A stretch of 11,195 nt of DNA from Akkermansiaceae bacterium UBA985 (GCA_002292185.1 DBBL01000155.1:8869-20063); one strand, 5' to 3'; numbered from the stretch's first letter, positions 1 through 7,068 are shown. Translations and numbers: made by a program. Notes: generated from the sequence alone by a model not told the origin.

Positions 1-2
1 CC

Positions 3-1112
3 CTATCCGTCTCCGCACAGGACAAACAAGAACCCTACCTCTCTATCAAACTCGAGATTGCCCGAGCCATCGAGCGCGGCAATGCTTATCTCCAATCCAA
101 GCAGGACACAGAGGGCTTCTGGGGTGAATCTAAATACCCCGCCTATACTGCCCTGGCACTAACCGCTGCGATGCGATCGCCCTCATATGATGATGCCGAT
201 TATATCAAAAAGGGATACGCATGGCTCTCCAAGCAACAAAAAGACGACGGCGGCATCTACGGCAAGGGACTCGGCACCTACAACACCGCCACATCAATCG
301 TCGCCCTCGTCTCCACCGGCGAAACATCCTATCACCCTGCCATTCTTAAGGCGCGCAGATTCCTCATCAACCAGCAAACCGACTGGGACACCAAGGGCGA
401 ATCCGATAATAAATACGACGGCGGCATTGGTTACGGCGGTTCCTACCAGCATTCTGACTTATCCAACACCTACCTCTCTATCGAGGCGCTCAAACTCTCC
501 CGACACATTGCCCAAGACGATGCCTCAGGCAAGCAACCTGAACTCAATTGGGAAGCCGCCATTCAGTTCATCTCTCGCACGCAGAACCTCAAAGAAACCA
601 ACGACCTGCCCGAAACAGGTGACGACGGATCCTTCAACTACTTCCCGGGCAACTCGAAAGCCGGCCACCGGACTACCCCCGATGGCAGCAAGGTCCTCCG
701 TGGCTACGGATCCATGTCCTATGCCGCTCTGCTCTCCATGATCTATGCTGAGCTCGATGAAAATGACGTTCGCATCACCGCCGTCAAAAAATGGTTGTCG
801 GAAAACTTCACCGTCACAGAGAATCCGGGCCTCGCCACCGAAGATGACCCGAGCCTGGGCCAGCAAGGGCTGTTCTACTACTATCATACCATGGCCAAAG
901 GCCTCGCCGCTGCCAATATCGACACGCTAAGGACTAAAGACGGCAAACAAATCGATTGGCGCAACAAGCTCTCCAACGCGATCCTCTCCACCCAAGCCCC
1001 CGACGGATCGTGGGTGAACAAAAACTCCCGCTGGTGGGAAAGCGACCCCGTGCTGGTCACGGCCTATGCTGTGCTGAGTCTAGAGCAGATCTATCACTCC
1101 ATTCCCGAGTAA
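3..1112 (+). CDS. Exported prenyltransferase/squalene-oxidase repeat protein (5' end missing)
   Basis: The reading frame is open from the left edge to the TAA at 1110-1112, so 369 residues are visible and the true start lies upstream. The first visible residues (LSVSAQ, then DK) look like the end of a signal peptide with cleavage after SAQ or SA, so the mature protein is probably exported. QW-like repeats of the terpene cyclase/prenyltransferase alpha-alpha barrel recur: QSKQDTEGFWG near residues 31-41, SKQQKDDGGIYG near 76-87, a NQQ...DGGIGYGG stretch near 123-146, and STQAPDGSWVN near 329-339, each beside a helix such as AYTALAL or TAYAVLSL. No DxDD motif of class II cyclases is visible, so I do not call it a squalene-hopene cyclase. 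It may be a binding or structural barrel. The ATG at 171 is internal. Codons favour C in the third position more than in the ABC operon. The family is clear; the function is unknown. Confidence 0.85.
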   Translation, partial: LSVSAQDKQEPYLSIKLEIARAIERGNAYLQSKQDTEGFWGESKYPAYTALALTAAMRSPSYDDADYIKKGYAWLSKQQKDDGGIYGKGLGTYNTATSIVALVSTGETSYHPAILKARRFLINQQTDWDTKGESDNKYDGGIGYGGSYQHSDLSNTYLSIEALKLSRHIAQDDASGKQPELNWEAAIQFISRTQNLKETNDLPETGDDGSFNYFPGNSKAGHRTTPDGSKVLRGYGSMSYAALLSMIYAELDENDVRITAVKKWLSENFTVTENPGLATEDDPSLGQQGLFYYYHTMAKGLAAANIDTLRTKDGKQIDWRNKLSNAILSTQAPDGSWVNKNSRWWESDPVLVTAYAVLSLEQIYHSIPE

Positions 1113-1167
1113 CGACCCGCAGCATCCGCCATCTAAGCCAGAGGTCGCAATACTTGATACTCTGAAA

Positions 1168-1194
1168 CGATGCTACAGATTATGTAGTTCATCG
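1168..1194 (+). other. Stem-loop downstream of the repeat-protein gene
   Basis: CGATG (1168-1172) and CTACA (1173-1177) can pair with CATCG (1190-1194) and TGTAG (1183-1187). This gives a 10-bp stem with a 2-nt bulge and a 5-nt loop, about 55 bp after the stop at 1112. No T tract follows and the stem is only moderately GC-rich, so it is not a standard intrinsic terminator. It may protect the 3' end of the transcript or be chance. Confidence 0.3.
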
Positions 1195-1252
1195 GCATTG
1201 TTATAGGGTTGTGCTTGCTTGACCCATTCCCTTACTGCTTGTCTTCCCATCG

Positions 1253-1281
1253 TTAAAAGCCTAATGTGATAGGGCTAAATT
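1253..1281 (+). promoter_or_regulatory. Possible weak promoter for the DUF6868-like gene
   Basis: TTAAAA (1253-1258) and TAAATT (1276-1281) are separated by 17 bp. Each matches four of six sigma-70 consensus bases. Initiation would fall about 25 nt before the ATG at 1313. In sequence this AT-rich the match could be chance. Confidence 0.2.
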
Positions 1282-1312
1282 CGAGCATTCAAACCTAATA
1301 CTCATTATCACC

Positions 1313-1555
1313 ATGCCTATCGAGACGCTCACTACCTTTTTCATGTGGTGCACCATTATCAATGCCGCTATTCTCATTTATAGTTCACTGCTTCTCTGGC
1401 TCGCGCCGGACTTCATCTATCGCATCCAAAGCAAATGGTTCCCCATTTCACGCGATACCTTTAACATCGTCGCATACTCCTACCTTGGGCTCTTCAAATT
1501 GCTGTTCTTTGTATTCAGCCTCGCTCCCTATCTGGCCCTGCTGATCCTCGCTTGA
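1313..1555 (+). CDS. Small two-helix membrane protein, DUF6868-like
   Basis: This encodes 80 residues with two hydrophobic segments, about residues 8-29 (FFMWCTIINAAILIYSSLLLW) and 60-79 (LFKLLFFVFSLAPYLALLIL). A polar stretch rich in basic and aromatic residues (IYRIQSKWFPISRDTF) lies between them. The pattern 'TFFMWCTIINAAIL ... RIQSKWFPI ... FKLLFFVFSLAPYLAL' matches what I remember of the DUF6868 family, small inner-membrane proteins of marine bacteria with no known function; I recall this and have not searched. The length is full for such a family. The ATG has no Shine-Dalgarno sequence in front (CATTATCACC), but it is the first start in the frame and gives the conserved N-terminus. The gene stands alone, about 200 bp from either neighbour. 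Confidence 0.75.
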   Translation: MPIETLTTFFMWCTIINAAILIYSSLLLWLAPDFIYRIQSKWFPISRDTFNIVAYSYLGLFKLLFFVFSLAPYLALLILA

Positions 1556-1769
1556 CGTATCACCCCATTCCTCATCACCCCATCCTTTGCCGGCCACGCT
1601 AGACCTAATCTCTTGACCAGATGGCAACAAAATGTTCGACTAATTACGGTAAAGTGCTGAAAGTAAGACCGTCAGATAAAAAAATACTATTAATTCGGTT
1701 TAGGGTGCCCCCACAGCAGCGCTAGAAAGTAGTGTCAGTTAAACATACACATACATCGTCAACGGAGCT

Positions 1770-2405
1770 ATGATATCCGAGGAACTTCCAGAACATCAAA
1801 TATTTCATATCCTCAAGCAGGGGGCAGAGGAGGCGATCGGACCCTACAGCCAAATCCAAATCGGCCAACTACTCAACGAAGGCCAGATTGAAGCTTCTGA
1901 CTACGTATATTATCCCGAGTTGTCTGGGTGGGAAACACTTTCGCGAGTCTTCGAGCTGCACCAACAGCTGAGCAGTTTTGGTGATGACGGACAAGAACCC
2001 CATATCGTTGATCAGAGTTTTGCCCTCGTAGATTCACTATCTGAGCCCGAGGAAAGCATCTACTATATTGCCGTGCAACATATCCCGTTGCTGAAGGTAA
2101 CCGCGGCCGTCAAACTCACTGGACCGAAATCGATCGTTTTAACCGACCGCCGAATCTACATACTCACTCCAAAGTTGATAGGCAACACCGAGCTCAATCA
2201 GTATCATCATAAGAAGATTGAAAGAGTAATAAAAAGACTCTCCCAGGATGAGTCAGAGGGCACATTTATCATCGCGCTCCGTTCTGGTGATTGGGTCGAA
2301 ACCGAAAAAATTCCTAGGCCTCAACTCGATCGGCTCGATCAGATCGCCCGTGATTTCTTGGAGCATCAGGATCAGGAAGAACCGGCCAATCAATCAAATG
2401 GCTAG
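1770..2405 (+). CDS. GYF_2 domain plus PH-like domain protein
   Basis: This encodes 211 residues. Residues about 12-63 match the GYF_2 (DUF4339) pattern: a short strand (FHILKQG), a GPYS turn, a helix with QIGQLLNEGQI, then a D-YVYYPELSGWETL segment. GYF_2 domains usually serve as small protein-interaction modules in bacterial envelope or regulatory proteins. After a polar acidic linker (about 64-92), residues about 93-198 look like a bacterial PH/GRAM-like fold: AVKLTGPKSIVLTDRRIYIL, a basic KKIERVIKRL strand, GTFIIALRSGDWVE and a C-terminal helix (QLDRLDQIARDFLEH). There is no signal peptide or membrane helix, so it is probably cytoplasmic. The only Shine-Dalgarno-like sequence, GGAG at 1764-1767, sits just 2 nt from the ATG, which is unusually close. 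Its partner and function are unknown. It converges on obg. Confidence 0.75.
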   Translation: MISEELPEHQIFHILKQGAEEAIGPYSQIQIGQLLNEGQIEASDYVYYPELSGWETLSRVFELHQQLSSFGDDGQEPHIVDQSFALVDSLSEPEESIYYIAVQHIPLLKVTAAVKLTGPKSIVLTDRRIYILTPKLIGNTELNQYHHKKIERVIKRLSQDESEGTFIIALRSGDWVETEKIPRPQLDRLDQIARDFLEHQDQEEPANQSNG

Positions 2406-2409
2406 CACT

Positions 2410-2443
2410 GGCCTGCCCCCCACTCGGCCACAGGATGCAGGCC
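2410..2443. terminator. Inverted repeat between convergent GYF_2 and obg genes
   Basis: GGCCTGC (2410-2416) and GCAGGCC (2437-2443) form a perfect 7-bp GC-rich dyad with a 20-nt C-rich loop, in the 43-bp gap between two convergent stop codons (2405 and 2451). The location suits a bidirectional terminator. Neither side carries a clear T tract, so function is uncertain. Confidence 0.3.
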
Positions 2444-2448
2444 TGAGA

Positions 2449-3504
2449 CTAACTTTGATCCTTCCGATACCCTACACGCTTGTCGAGCTCTGCGCGCAAT
2501 GCATCGACTCCCTCGCCGGTATCCGCAGAAATCGGGATAATCGTCTGCTTCGGGAAACGGGCACGGAAATTGGCCAGATTCTCTTCTGCGCCTTCAAGGT
2601 CCATTTTGTTTGCTACAATTACCCACTCAAATTTTGACAAGTCCTCATCGTACAGTTTGATCTCAGTTCGAAGCGTCTGAAGGTCTTCGATCGGGTCGCG
2701 CATTTCACTTCCCGCCATGTCGATAACGAAGAGCAGCAGCTTGCATCGCGTAATGTGACGAAGAAACTCATGACCCAGCCCACGGTTCTCGTGTGCCCCT
2801 TCGATCAGTCCTGGGATGTCCGCCACAGTGCAGCGCCGATATTTAGGAAACTCAACGACCCCGACCATCGGGTTCAGCGTAGTGAAGGGATAATTGCCAA
2901 TCTTAGGCGTGGCGTGGGACAGCTTGTTGACCAGTGTTGATTTACCCGCATTGGGAAACCCTACCATGCCCGCATCCGCGATACGGCGTAGTTCCAAGTA
3001 ATATACCCCGAAGTCGGCCTCCGTGCCTAGGGTGTGTTCCTCCGGTGCTTGGTTCGTAGACGTTTTATAATGCCAGTTGCCCTTGCCTCCCTTGCCTCCC
3101 TGACAAAGTACAAACTCGTCACCATATTCTGTCAGGTCGACAATGGGCTCCAGATCGATTCCTTCCTCACCGCGCTCGAGCTCGACTGCCTCCGATACGG
3201 TGCTGGCATTACTGCGGTAAACTACCGTTCCCGGAGGGACCTTGCCTATTTTATCCCTAGAGCTTTTACCATGCTTACGATTGCCGGCACCATGCTCGCC
3301 CCGCTTAGCAACCAACTTAGGATCATAGGAGTAAGCCTTAAGATTATCTACCGCTGGGTCAACCCGGAGAATGACCGAGCCGCCGTCGCCTCCATCACCG
3401 CCGTCAGGGCCGCCTTTGGGACGGAACTTCTCACGCCGAAAGTGGACAACCCCATTGCCACCATCTCCGGCTTCTGCATAAATTCTGATGTGATCGATAA
3501 ACAT
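2449..3504 (-). CDS. obg: Obg family GTPase
   Basis: This is an essential ribosome-associated GTPase that helps 50S subunit maturation and links to stringent-response signalling. It has 351 residues. The N-terminal Obg glycine-rich fold (about 1-160) begins FIDHIRIYAEAGDGGNG and contains GGPDGGDGGDGGSV. The G domain follows: G1 GFPNAGKST (182-190), switch I YPFTTL (205-210), G3 DIPG (229-232), G4 NKMD (299-302) and G5 SAD (326-328). The optional C-terminal OCT domain is absent, as in many bacteria. Compared with E. coli ObgE as I remember it, there are about 17 extra residues in the Obg fold between GTVVY (about 92-96) and DLTEYG (about 123-128). The start is well placed by family homology but has no Shine-Dalgarno sequence. 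Obg genes commonly follow rplU-rpmA; here it is a single minus-strand gene divergent from rpsP. Confidence 0.97.
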   Translation of the reverse strand: MFIDHIRIYAEAGDGGNGVVHFRREKFRPKGGPDGGDGGDGGSVILRVDPAVDNLKAYSYDPKLVAKRGEHGAGNRKHGKSSRDKIGKVPPGTVVYRSNASTVSEAVELERGEEGIDLEPIVDLTEYGDEFVLCQGGKGGKGNWHYKTSTNQAPEEHTLGTEADFGVYYLELRRIADAGMVGFPNAGKSTLVNKLSHATPKIGNYPFTTLNPMVGVVEFPKYRRCTVADIPGLIEGAHENRGLGHEFLRHITRCKLLLFVIDMAGSEMRDPIEDLQTLRTEIKLYDEDLSKFEWVIVANKMDLEGAEENLANFRARFPKQTIIPISADTGEGVDALRAELDKRVGYRKDQS

Positions 3505-3630
3505 GACTTGAGGAGATTGGGAGATAATATGTGAGGGCAGTAAAACAAGCCCCTGACCTTGTCGGCGTGGTCTGATAGCACCAATTCCTGGAATGAAAAT
3601 GTAAAATAGCCTAAATTTACCATTTTTCGC

Positions 3631-3657
3631 TTGGCAAATCGCTCTTCTTCGTACAAT
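3631..3657 (+). promoter_or_regulatory. Candidate sigma-70 promoter for rpsP
   Basis: TTGGCA (3631-3636) and TACAAT (3652-3657) each match five of six consensus bases, but the spacer is 15 bp, shorter than the usual 16-18. Transcription would start near 3664, giving a leader of about 42 nt. The site lies in the divergent obg-rpsP spacer. I found no comparably good promoter for obg. Confidence 0.45.
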
Positions 3658-3705
3658 TTCCGCCCCCTGCCACCTTTGGCAGATCCATTTCTAAACAAAC
3701 GAATT

Positions 3706-3963
3706 ATGCTTACTCTTAGACTTAACCGCCAAGGCACCAAAGATCGACCCTTTTACAAGATCGTTGCTGTCGACAGCCGCAAGCGCCGTGACGGCCGCTA
3801 CATCGAGCAAATCGGCTCCTACAATCCTATGGAAGACGGAGTAAATTTCACTCTAGATGTTGCCAAGGCTGAAGATTGGATCGCCAAAGGCGCTCAGCCT
3901 TCTGATACCGTGCGTGACATCATCAAAAAAGCTCGCAAGGAATCACTCTCTTCCGAGGCATAG
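3706..3963 (+). CDS. rpsP: 30S ribosomal protein bS16
   Basis: This encodes 85 residues of the small-subunit assembly protein bS16. The N-terminal [20 protein letters not shown], the [20 protein letters not shown] core and the C-terminal [19 protein letters not shown] region are the family signature, and the length is typical. The start is ATG 3706, since bS16 begins with the M-[LV]-x-[IL]-R-L strand. The frame continues upstream to a TTG at 3631, but that 25-residue extension resembles nothing in the family and overlaps the likely promoter. There is no Shine-Dalgarno sequence; AAACAAACGAATT precedes the ATG. rpsP is often followed by rimM-trmD-rplS, but here a terminator follows at once and the next gene is an ABC ATPase, so it appears to be a single-gene transcription unit. 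Confidence 0.97.
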   Translation: MLTLRLNRQGTKDRPFYKIVAVDSRKRRDGRYIEQIGSYNPMEDGVNFTLDVAKAEDWIAKGAQPSDTVRDIIKKARKESLSSEA

Positions 3964-3996
3964 GTTTTCATTGTTTTTTGATTAACTTGTTTATTG

Positions 3997-4027
3997 AACG
4001 CACCGGCCTGGCTGGTGCGTTTTTGTT
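3997..4027 (+). terminator. Intrinsic terminator of rpsP
   Basis: AACGCACCGG (3997-4006) pairs with CTGGTGCGTT (4012-4021). This is a 10-bp stem with one G-T pair and a 5-nt loop, followed by TTTTGTTTG. It starts 34 nt after the rpsP stop and separates rpsP from the ABC operon. Confidence 0.9.
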
Positions 4028-4208
4028 TGTATTCGGTGATGAAACCACATGGTTACCACCATCAAATTCCTGTCACGAATTCATAGTGAGCCGACACATG
4101 AATCCCATGCGGGCCTCAATCTAGATCCCGGGACGAAAAATATGCTCACTTCTTAAAAAAGTGGTTTGCACCCATCCTCAATACCGCTAGCTTCAAAGCG
4201 CAACAATT

Positions 4209-5105
4209 ATGGAAGACACACCCGCCGTTCAGATTAACCACTTGGTCAAGGAGTTCCCCTCTCCTTTCCGCAAAACAAGGATACGTGCCGTTGATGACGT
4301 ATCCCTAACTATTATGCCGGGAGAGGTCTATGGACTGATTGGCCCCAACGGATCCGGCAAATCAACCACGATGAAAGCTCTGCTTGGGCTACTCAGACCA
4401 ACAGCAGGCAGTTGCTATGTCTTTGGCAAAAACTCTCTCAAAACAGATTCCAGACAAGAAATCGGATTCCTTCCTGAAAACCCTTATTTTTACAAACATC
4501 TCACTGGTGAAGAAACCTTACGTTTTTACGCCAAGCTATGCGGCATGCGAGGCAAGGCACTCAGTAACCACGTCGATAAGATGCTGGAACTGGTATCCCT
4601 TGAGGATGCTCGCAAGCGCAGAGTTGGCGGCTATTCCAAAGGAATGCTCCAGAGAATAGGGCTCGCGCAAGCGTTGATTCATGAGCCACGCCTGATCATT
4701 CTTGACGAACCAACCGCAGGAGTCGACCCCGTTGGTTCACGTGAAATCAGAGACCTTATCGTCCAACTCAAGGATAAAGGGGTGACCGTCTTCCTTTGCT
4801 CTCACCTGCTCGAACAAGTTCAGGAAGTTTGTGATCACGTAGGCATTATCTTCAACGGCAAAATTGTTAAGGCAGGACCTCTTGAAGACCTTATTGCCAT
4901 TGAGGACCAAACTGAAATATTAATCAAAGATGCAGGGCCCCGCACACTTGCCCGCATCAAAGCCGTCATTGCTGATGCTGAAAATGCGAAATTTGTAAGT
5001 ATGGGTAAACCTCGAACCACGCTGGAAAGACTGTTCCTCGATGAGGCAAAAAAATCAAACTCAACAGCTGCCACTGCTACCCCGAAAGGAGACGATCATG
5101 CGTAG
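4209..5105 (+). CDS. ABC transporter ATP-binding protein (ABC-2/NatA-CcmA type)
   Basis: This is a cytoplasmic ATPase subunit, 298 residues, that should power the permease encoded next. It has Walker A GPNGSGKST (45-53), the signature YSKGMLQR (142-149), Walker B LIILDE (162-167), D-loop AGVDP (170-174) and H-loop histidine His199 in CSHLLE. At the Q-loop the sequence is IGFLPENPYFYKHLT, with Glu90 where Gln is usual; I recall this LPE form from ABC-2 exporter ATPases of the NatA/CcmA group. A C-terminal tail of about 70 residues follows the core and ends in an ERLFLDEA segment, also typical of the group. The substrate cannot be deduced. It is the first gene of an operon: its last 8 bases overlap the permease start. 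No Shine-Dalgarno sequence is seen before the ATG (GCGCAACAATT). Confidence 0.93.
   Translation: MEDTPAVQINHLVKEFPSPFRKTRIRAVDDVSLTIMPGEVYGLIGPNGSGKSTTMKALLGLLRPTAGSCYVFGKNSLKTDSRQEIGFLPENPYFYKHLTGEETLRFYAKLCGMRGKALSNHVDKMLELVSLEDARKRRVGGYSKGMLQRIGLAQALIHEPRLIILDEPTAGVDPVGSREIRDLIVQLKDKGVTVFLCSHLLEQVQEVCDHVGIIFNGKIVKAGPLEDLIAIEDQTEILIKDAGPRTLARIKAVIADAENAKFVSMGKPRTTLERLFLDEAKKSNSTAATATPKGDDHA
5086..5091 (+). promoter_or_regulatory. Ribosome binding site of the ABC permease
   Basis: AAGGAG lies 6 nt before ATG 5098, inside the 3' end of the ATPase gene. It is the best-placed Shine-Dalgarno sequence in the window. It decides for ATG 5098 over the in-frame ATG at 5041, which would add 19 polar residues. 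Confidence 0.85.
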
Positions 5106-6009
5106 AAATGCTTTTTTCTCACCGGCTCGCATTCTCATCATTGCAAGCCACACCTTCACGCACTTAGTGCGTATGAAGGTATTTTATTTCCTCGGAGTGT
5201 TTGCTGTGCTGATGCTAGCAGCAAGCTTCTTTGAAATGCCCTGGAGTAGAACCACTGAAGACAGTGCGGAACAAGAACTCATCGTTTTAAAAAGCACCGC
5301 AATGGGGGCAATGGCGATGTTCTCTATACTGTTTGCTATTGCTGCCACGGCATTGCTGATCCCCAAAGATCTCGAAGACAGGACACTCTACACCATCCTC
5401 AGTAAGCCTGTGCCTAGACTCGATTACCTCCTCGGAAAACTGGTAGGAGTCCTCATTCTTGTTGGGGTTTCTTTGCTTCTGATGAATGGTTTATTATCGA
5501 TCATTCTGCATTTCAGAACTGAGGAATTGTTACTTATTGAAATGGCCAAGGCAGAGGCTCACGGTTGGCCACCTGAGCATCTAGAATTACGTTTGGCAGA
5601 AGTATCTCAGCAAGGGGTAACATGGGCCCTTCAAGCCGGTGTTGGTGCTATCTTCTTCAAGGCGATGGTCATGGCATCGATGGCATTACTCATCTCCACC
5701 TTTTCGAGCTCAACTTTGTTTACCATTGTGATCGCCGTAGTCATTTATTTCATGGGCCACTTCACCGAAGATGCGCGCAACTACTGGCTACACAGCCACA
5801 GCGGCGGCGCCACCAAAGAACTCAAGATTCTGACACAAAGCATTGCGCTTATCTTCCCCGACTTTCAGTTGTATAACATTATTGATTCTACCATTGAGGG
5901 CAAAAAGGTCACCGAAGGAATCTTCTCGCGACTTGCTATCTTAACGCTCTTTTATTCAGGCATTTATAGTGTCTTAGCGTGGTTCACCTTCAGAAAAAAA
6001 GAATTTTAA
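5098..6009 (+). CDS. ABC-2 type transporter permease
   Basis: This is a membrane subunit of 303 residues when started at ATG 5098. Six hydrophobic segments can be seen: about residues 27-44 (FYFLGVFAVLMLAASFF), 75-90 (MFSILFAIAATALLI), 114-135 (VGVLILVGVSLLLMNGLLSII), 185-203, 208-223 (LFTIVIAVVIYFMGHF) and 280-297 near the C-terminus. The stretch DLEDRTLYTILSKPVPRLDYLLGK, just after the second segment, is the cytosolic signature of ABC-2 permeases, where a fixed [KR/ED]RTLYTLL-KP motif precedes a gating helix. A large loop lies between segments 3 and 4 (about 136-184). It overlaps the ATPase gene by 8 bp and is followed with no gap by the next gene, so all three are probably translated from one mRNA. 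Likely an exporter; the substrate is unknown. Confidence 0.9.
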   Translation: MRRNAFFSPARILIIASHTFTHLVRMKVFYFLGVFAVLMLAASFFEMPWSRTTEDSAEQELIVLKSTAMGAMAMFSILFAIAATALLIPKDLEDRTLYTILSKPVPRLDYLLGKLVGVLILVGVSLLLMNGLLSIILHFRTEELLLIEMAKAEAHGWPPEHLELRLAEVSQQGVTWALQAGVGAIFFKAMVMASMALLISTFSSSTLFTIVIAVVIYFMGHFTEDARNYWLHSHSGGATKELKILTQSIALIFPDFQLYNIIDSTIEGKKVTEGIFSRLAILTLFYSGIYSVLAWFTFRKKEF

Positions 6010-6918
6010 ATGCGAACTACCGTCCAGATCGTTGTCATTTTTTTTGTCCTGCTGAGCTTTGGCTTTGCCAAATATCGCTATGAAGACAAGCTGAGCCGCG
6101 ATATGGTCAGCTTAAAGCTGATTCAGCCGCCCCTCAGAGAAGGCACCAGCCTGCAACTTGGCCAAACAGGAGCTGCGGTTGCCCTCGGCGGTTTACGTTC
6201 CTTAGTAGCTGCAATATGGAACTTTCGTGCCTTTCTTCATTTTGAGGAGCTCGATTGGATTAAGGTGGAAGAGACTTACGAAATCATTACCACACTTCAG
6301 CCTCAGACTATCTATTATTGGGATACGGGAGCTTGGCAATTACACACCAATGCTTCGAGCTACTACAAAGAAAAAGAAGACCTCAGCCCCCTCAGGCAAC
6401 GATCGATGCGGAAGCGTTATATCGAAAAAGGCTCATCCTTCCTCCAGCTTGGTATCATCGAAAATCCGGATAATTGGAAATTACATCGAGAACTCTCACG
6501 TGTGTGGACTGACTCTCACAAACTGCCTGACATAGAACGGGCCATGAAACACTTCGATGATACACTCAATTGCAAAAATCTTCCTGAATTTAGACGTCCT
6601 CAGATACAAAGATTTAAATATTACGCCATGACGCGTCTGCAGAGCCTGCACCAGGAAGCATACCGTTATGGCTATGATCTTTTCAAGGAGTCGACTGATA
6701 ATCACCTGCCCAAATTAGCCTCTACGCTCTTTGCATTACAAAACTCCTTGGATATTCCACAAAATGAGCGCATACCCGATAGCGAGCTATTCCCCAGTAG
6801 CCAACTACAACTTAAATGGCTCAAAAACTACATCATACATGAAAAACAGGGTTATCCCATAGATGGTGTAAGCTTGAAAATTCAGCAACTGGAAACAAGC
6901 GAGCTCTTTAAGTTTTAA
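6010..6918 (+). CDS. Membrane-anchored protein of unknown function, third gene of the ABC operon
   Basis: This encodes 302 residues. The ATG directly abuts the permease TAA, so expression is presumably coupled. Residues about 5-20 (VQIVVIFFVLLSFGFA) form one hydrophobic helix, either an uncleaved anchor or a signal peptide; the rest is soluble and probably faces the periplasm. A striking segment near residues 59-113 reads GGLRSLVAAIWNFRAF, then a FEELDW motif, TLQPQTIYYWDTGAW and QLHTNAS. It resembles, from memory, TPR-like proteins of planctomycetes and deltaproteobacteria with an LLADLLW...LQPRFPEVWAFHAWN pattern. The remainder looks helical and rich in aromatic and basic residues (ENPDNWKLHRELSRVW, ERAMKHFDDTL), consistent with degenerate TPR units. 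I cannot name a function. By context it is an accessory subunit of the exporter or an envelope partner of its substrate. Confidence 0.75.
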   Translation: MRTTVQIVVIFFVLLSFGFAKYRYEDKLSRDMVSLKLIQPPLREGTSLQLGQTGAAVALGGLRSLVAAIWNFRAFLHFEELDWIKVEETYEIITTLQPQTIYYWDTGAWQLHTNASSYYKEKEDLSPLRQRSMRKRYIEKGSSFLQLGIIENPDNWKLHRELSRVWTDSHKLPDIERAMKHFDDTLNCKNLPEFRRPQIQRFKYYAMTRLQSLHQEAYRYGYDLFKESTDNHLPKLASTLFALQNSLDIPQNERIPDSELFPSSQLQLKWLKNYIIHEKQGYPIDGVSLKIQQLETSELFKF

Positions 6919-7068
6919 CTACTTACCAAATTGGATCTGCTGGCATTGCCACATTGATACTGCCTAGTAGTCGTTGCCGCATGATCAAATTTCCGAAGCC
7001 GAACGATACTTTATTTTGTGCTTCCACTCTATGCCCACTCAAGACAATGATTAACGACTTTCCCAGCT

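Noticed and set aside
187..741. 184-codon plus-strand frame inside the repeat-protein gene
   Set aside because: It is an alternative frame of the real gene, giving a Ser/Thr/Pro-rich low-complexity product expected from C-biased third positions.
1559..1583. Two copies of ATCACCCCAT 15 bp apart
   Set aside because: Only two short copies in a C/T-rich spacer; no array, terminal repeat or operator logic follows.
1613..1646. TTGACC and TAATTA as a promoter ahead of the GYF_2 gene
   Set aside because: The spacer would be 22 bp, too long for a sigma-70 promoter.
3076..3103. Tandem CCCTTGCCT-type repeat within obg
   Set aside because: It encodes the normal GGKGGKG stretch of Obg and needs no other explanation.
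3034..3534. Long open frame of 166 codons on the plus strand, opposite obg
   Set aside because: It lies almost wholly antisense to a clear obg gene, its product has no recognisable domain, and the obg protein matches its family along its whole length.
3631..3705. Upstream TTG start for rpsP
   Set aside because: The 25-residue extension is unlike any bS16 and would start within the candidate promoter; ATG 3706 gives the conserved N-terminus.
4147..4163. CACTT/AAGTG dyad ahead of the ABC ATPase
   Set aside because: Only 5 bp, AT-rich, and not clearly placed relative to a promoter; likely chance.
4166..4193. TTGCAC-16-TAGCTT as a promoter for the ABC operon
   Set aside because: The -10 matches only three of six consensus bases; too weak to list as a feature.
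5041..5097. Upstream ATG start for the ABC permease
   Set aside because: It adds 19 polar residues with no SD, while ATG 5098 has AAGGAG at a 6-nt spacing.
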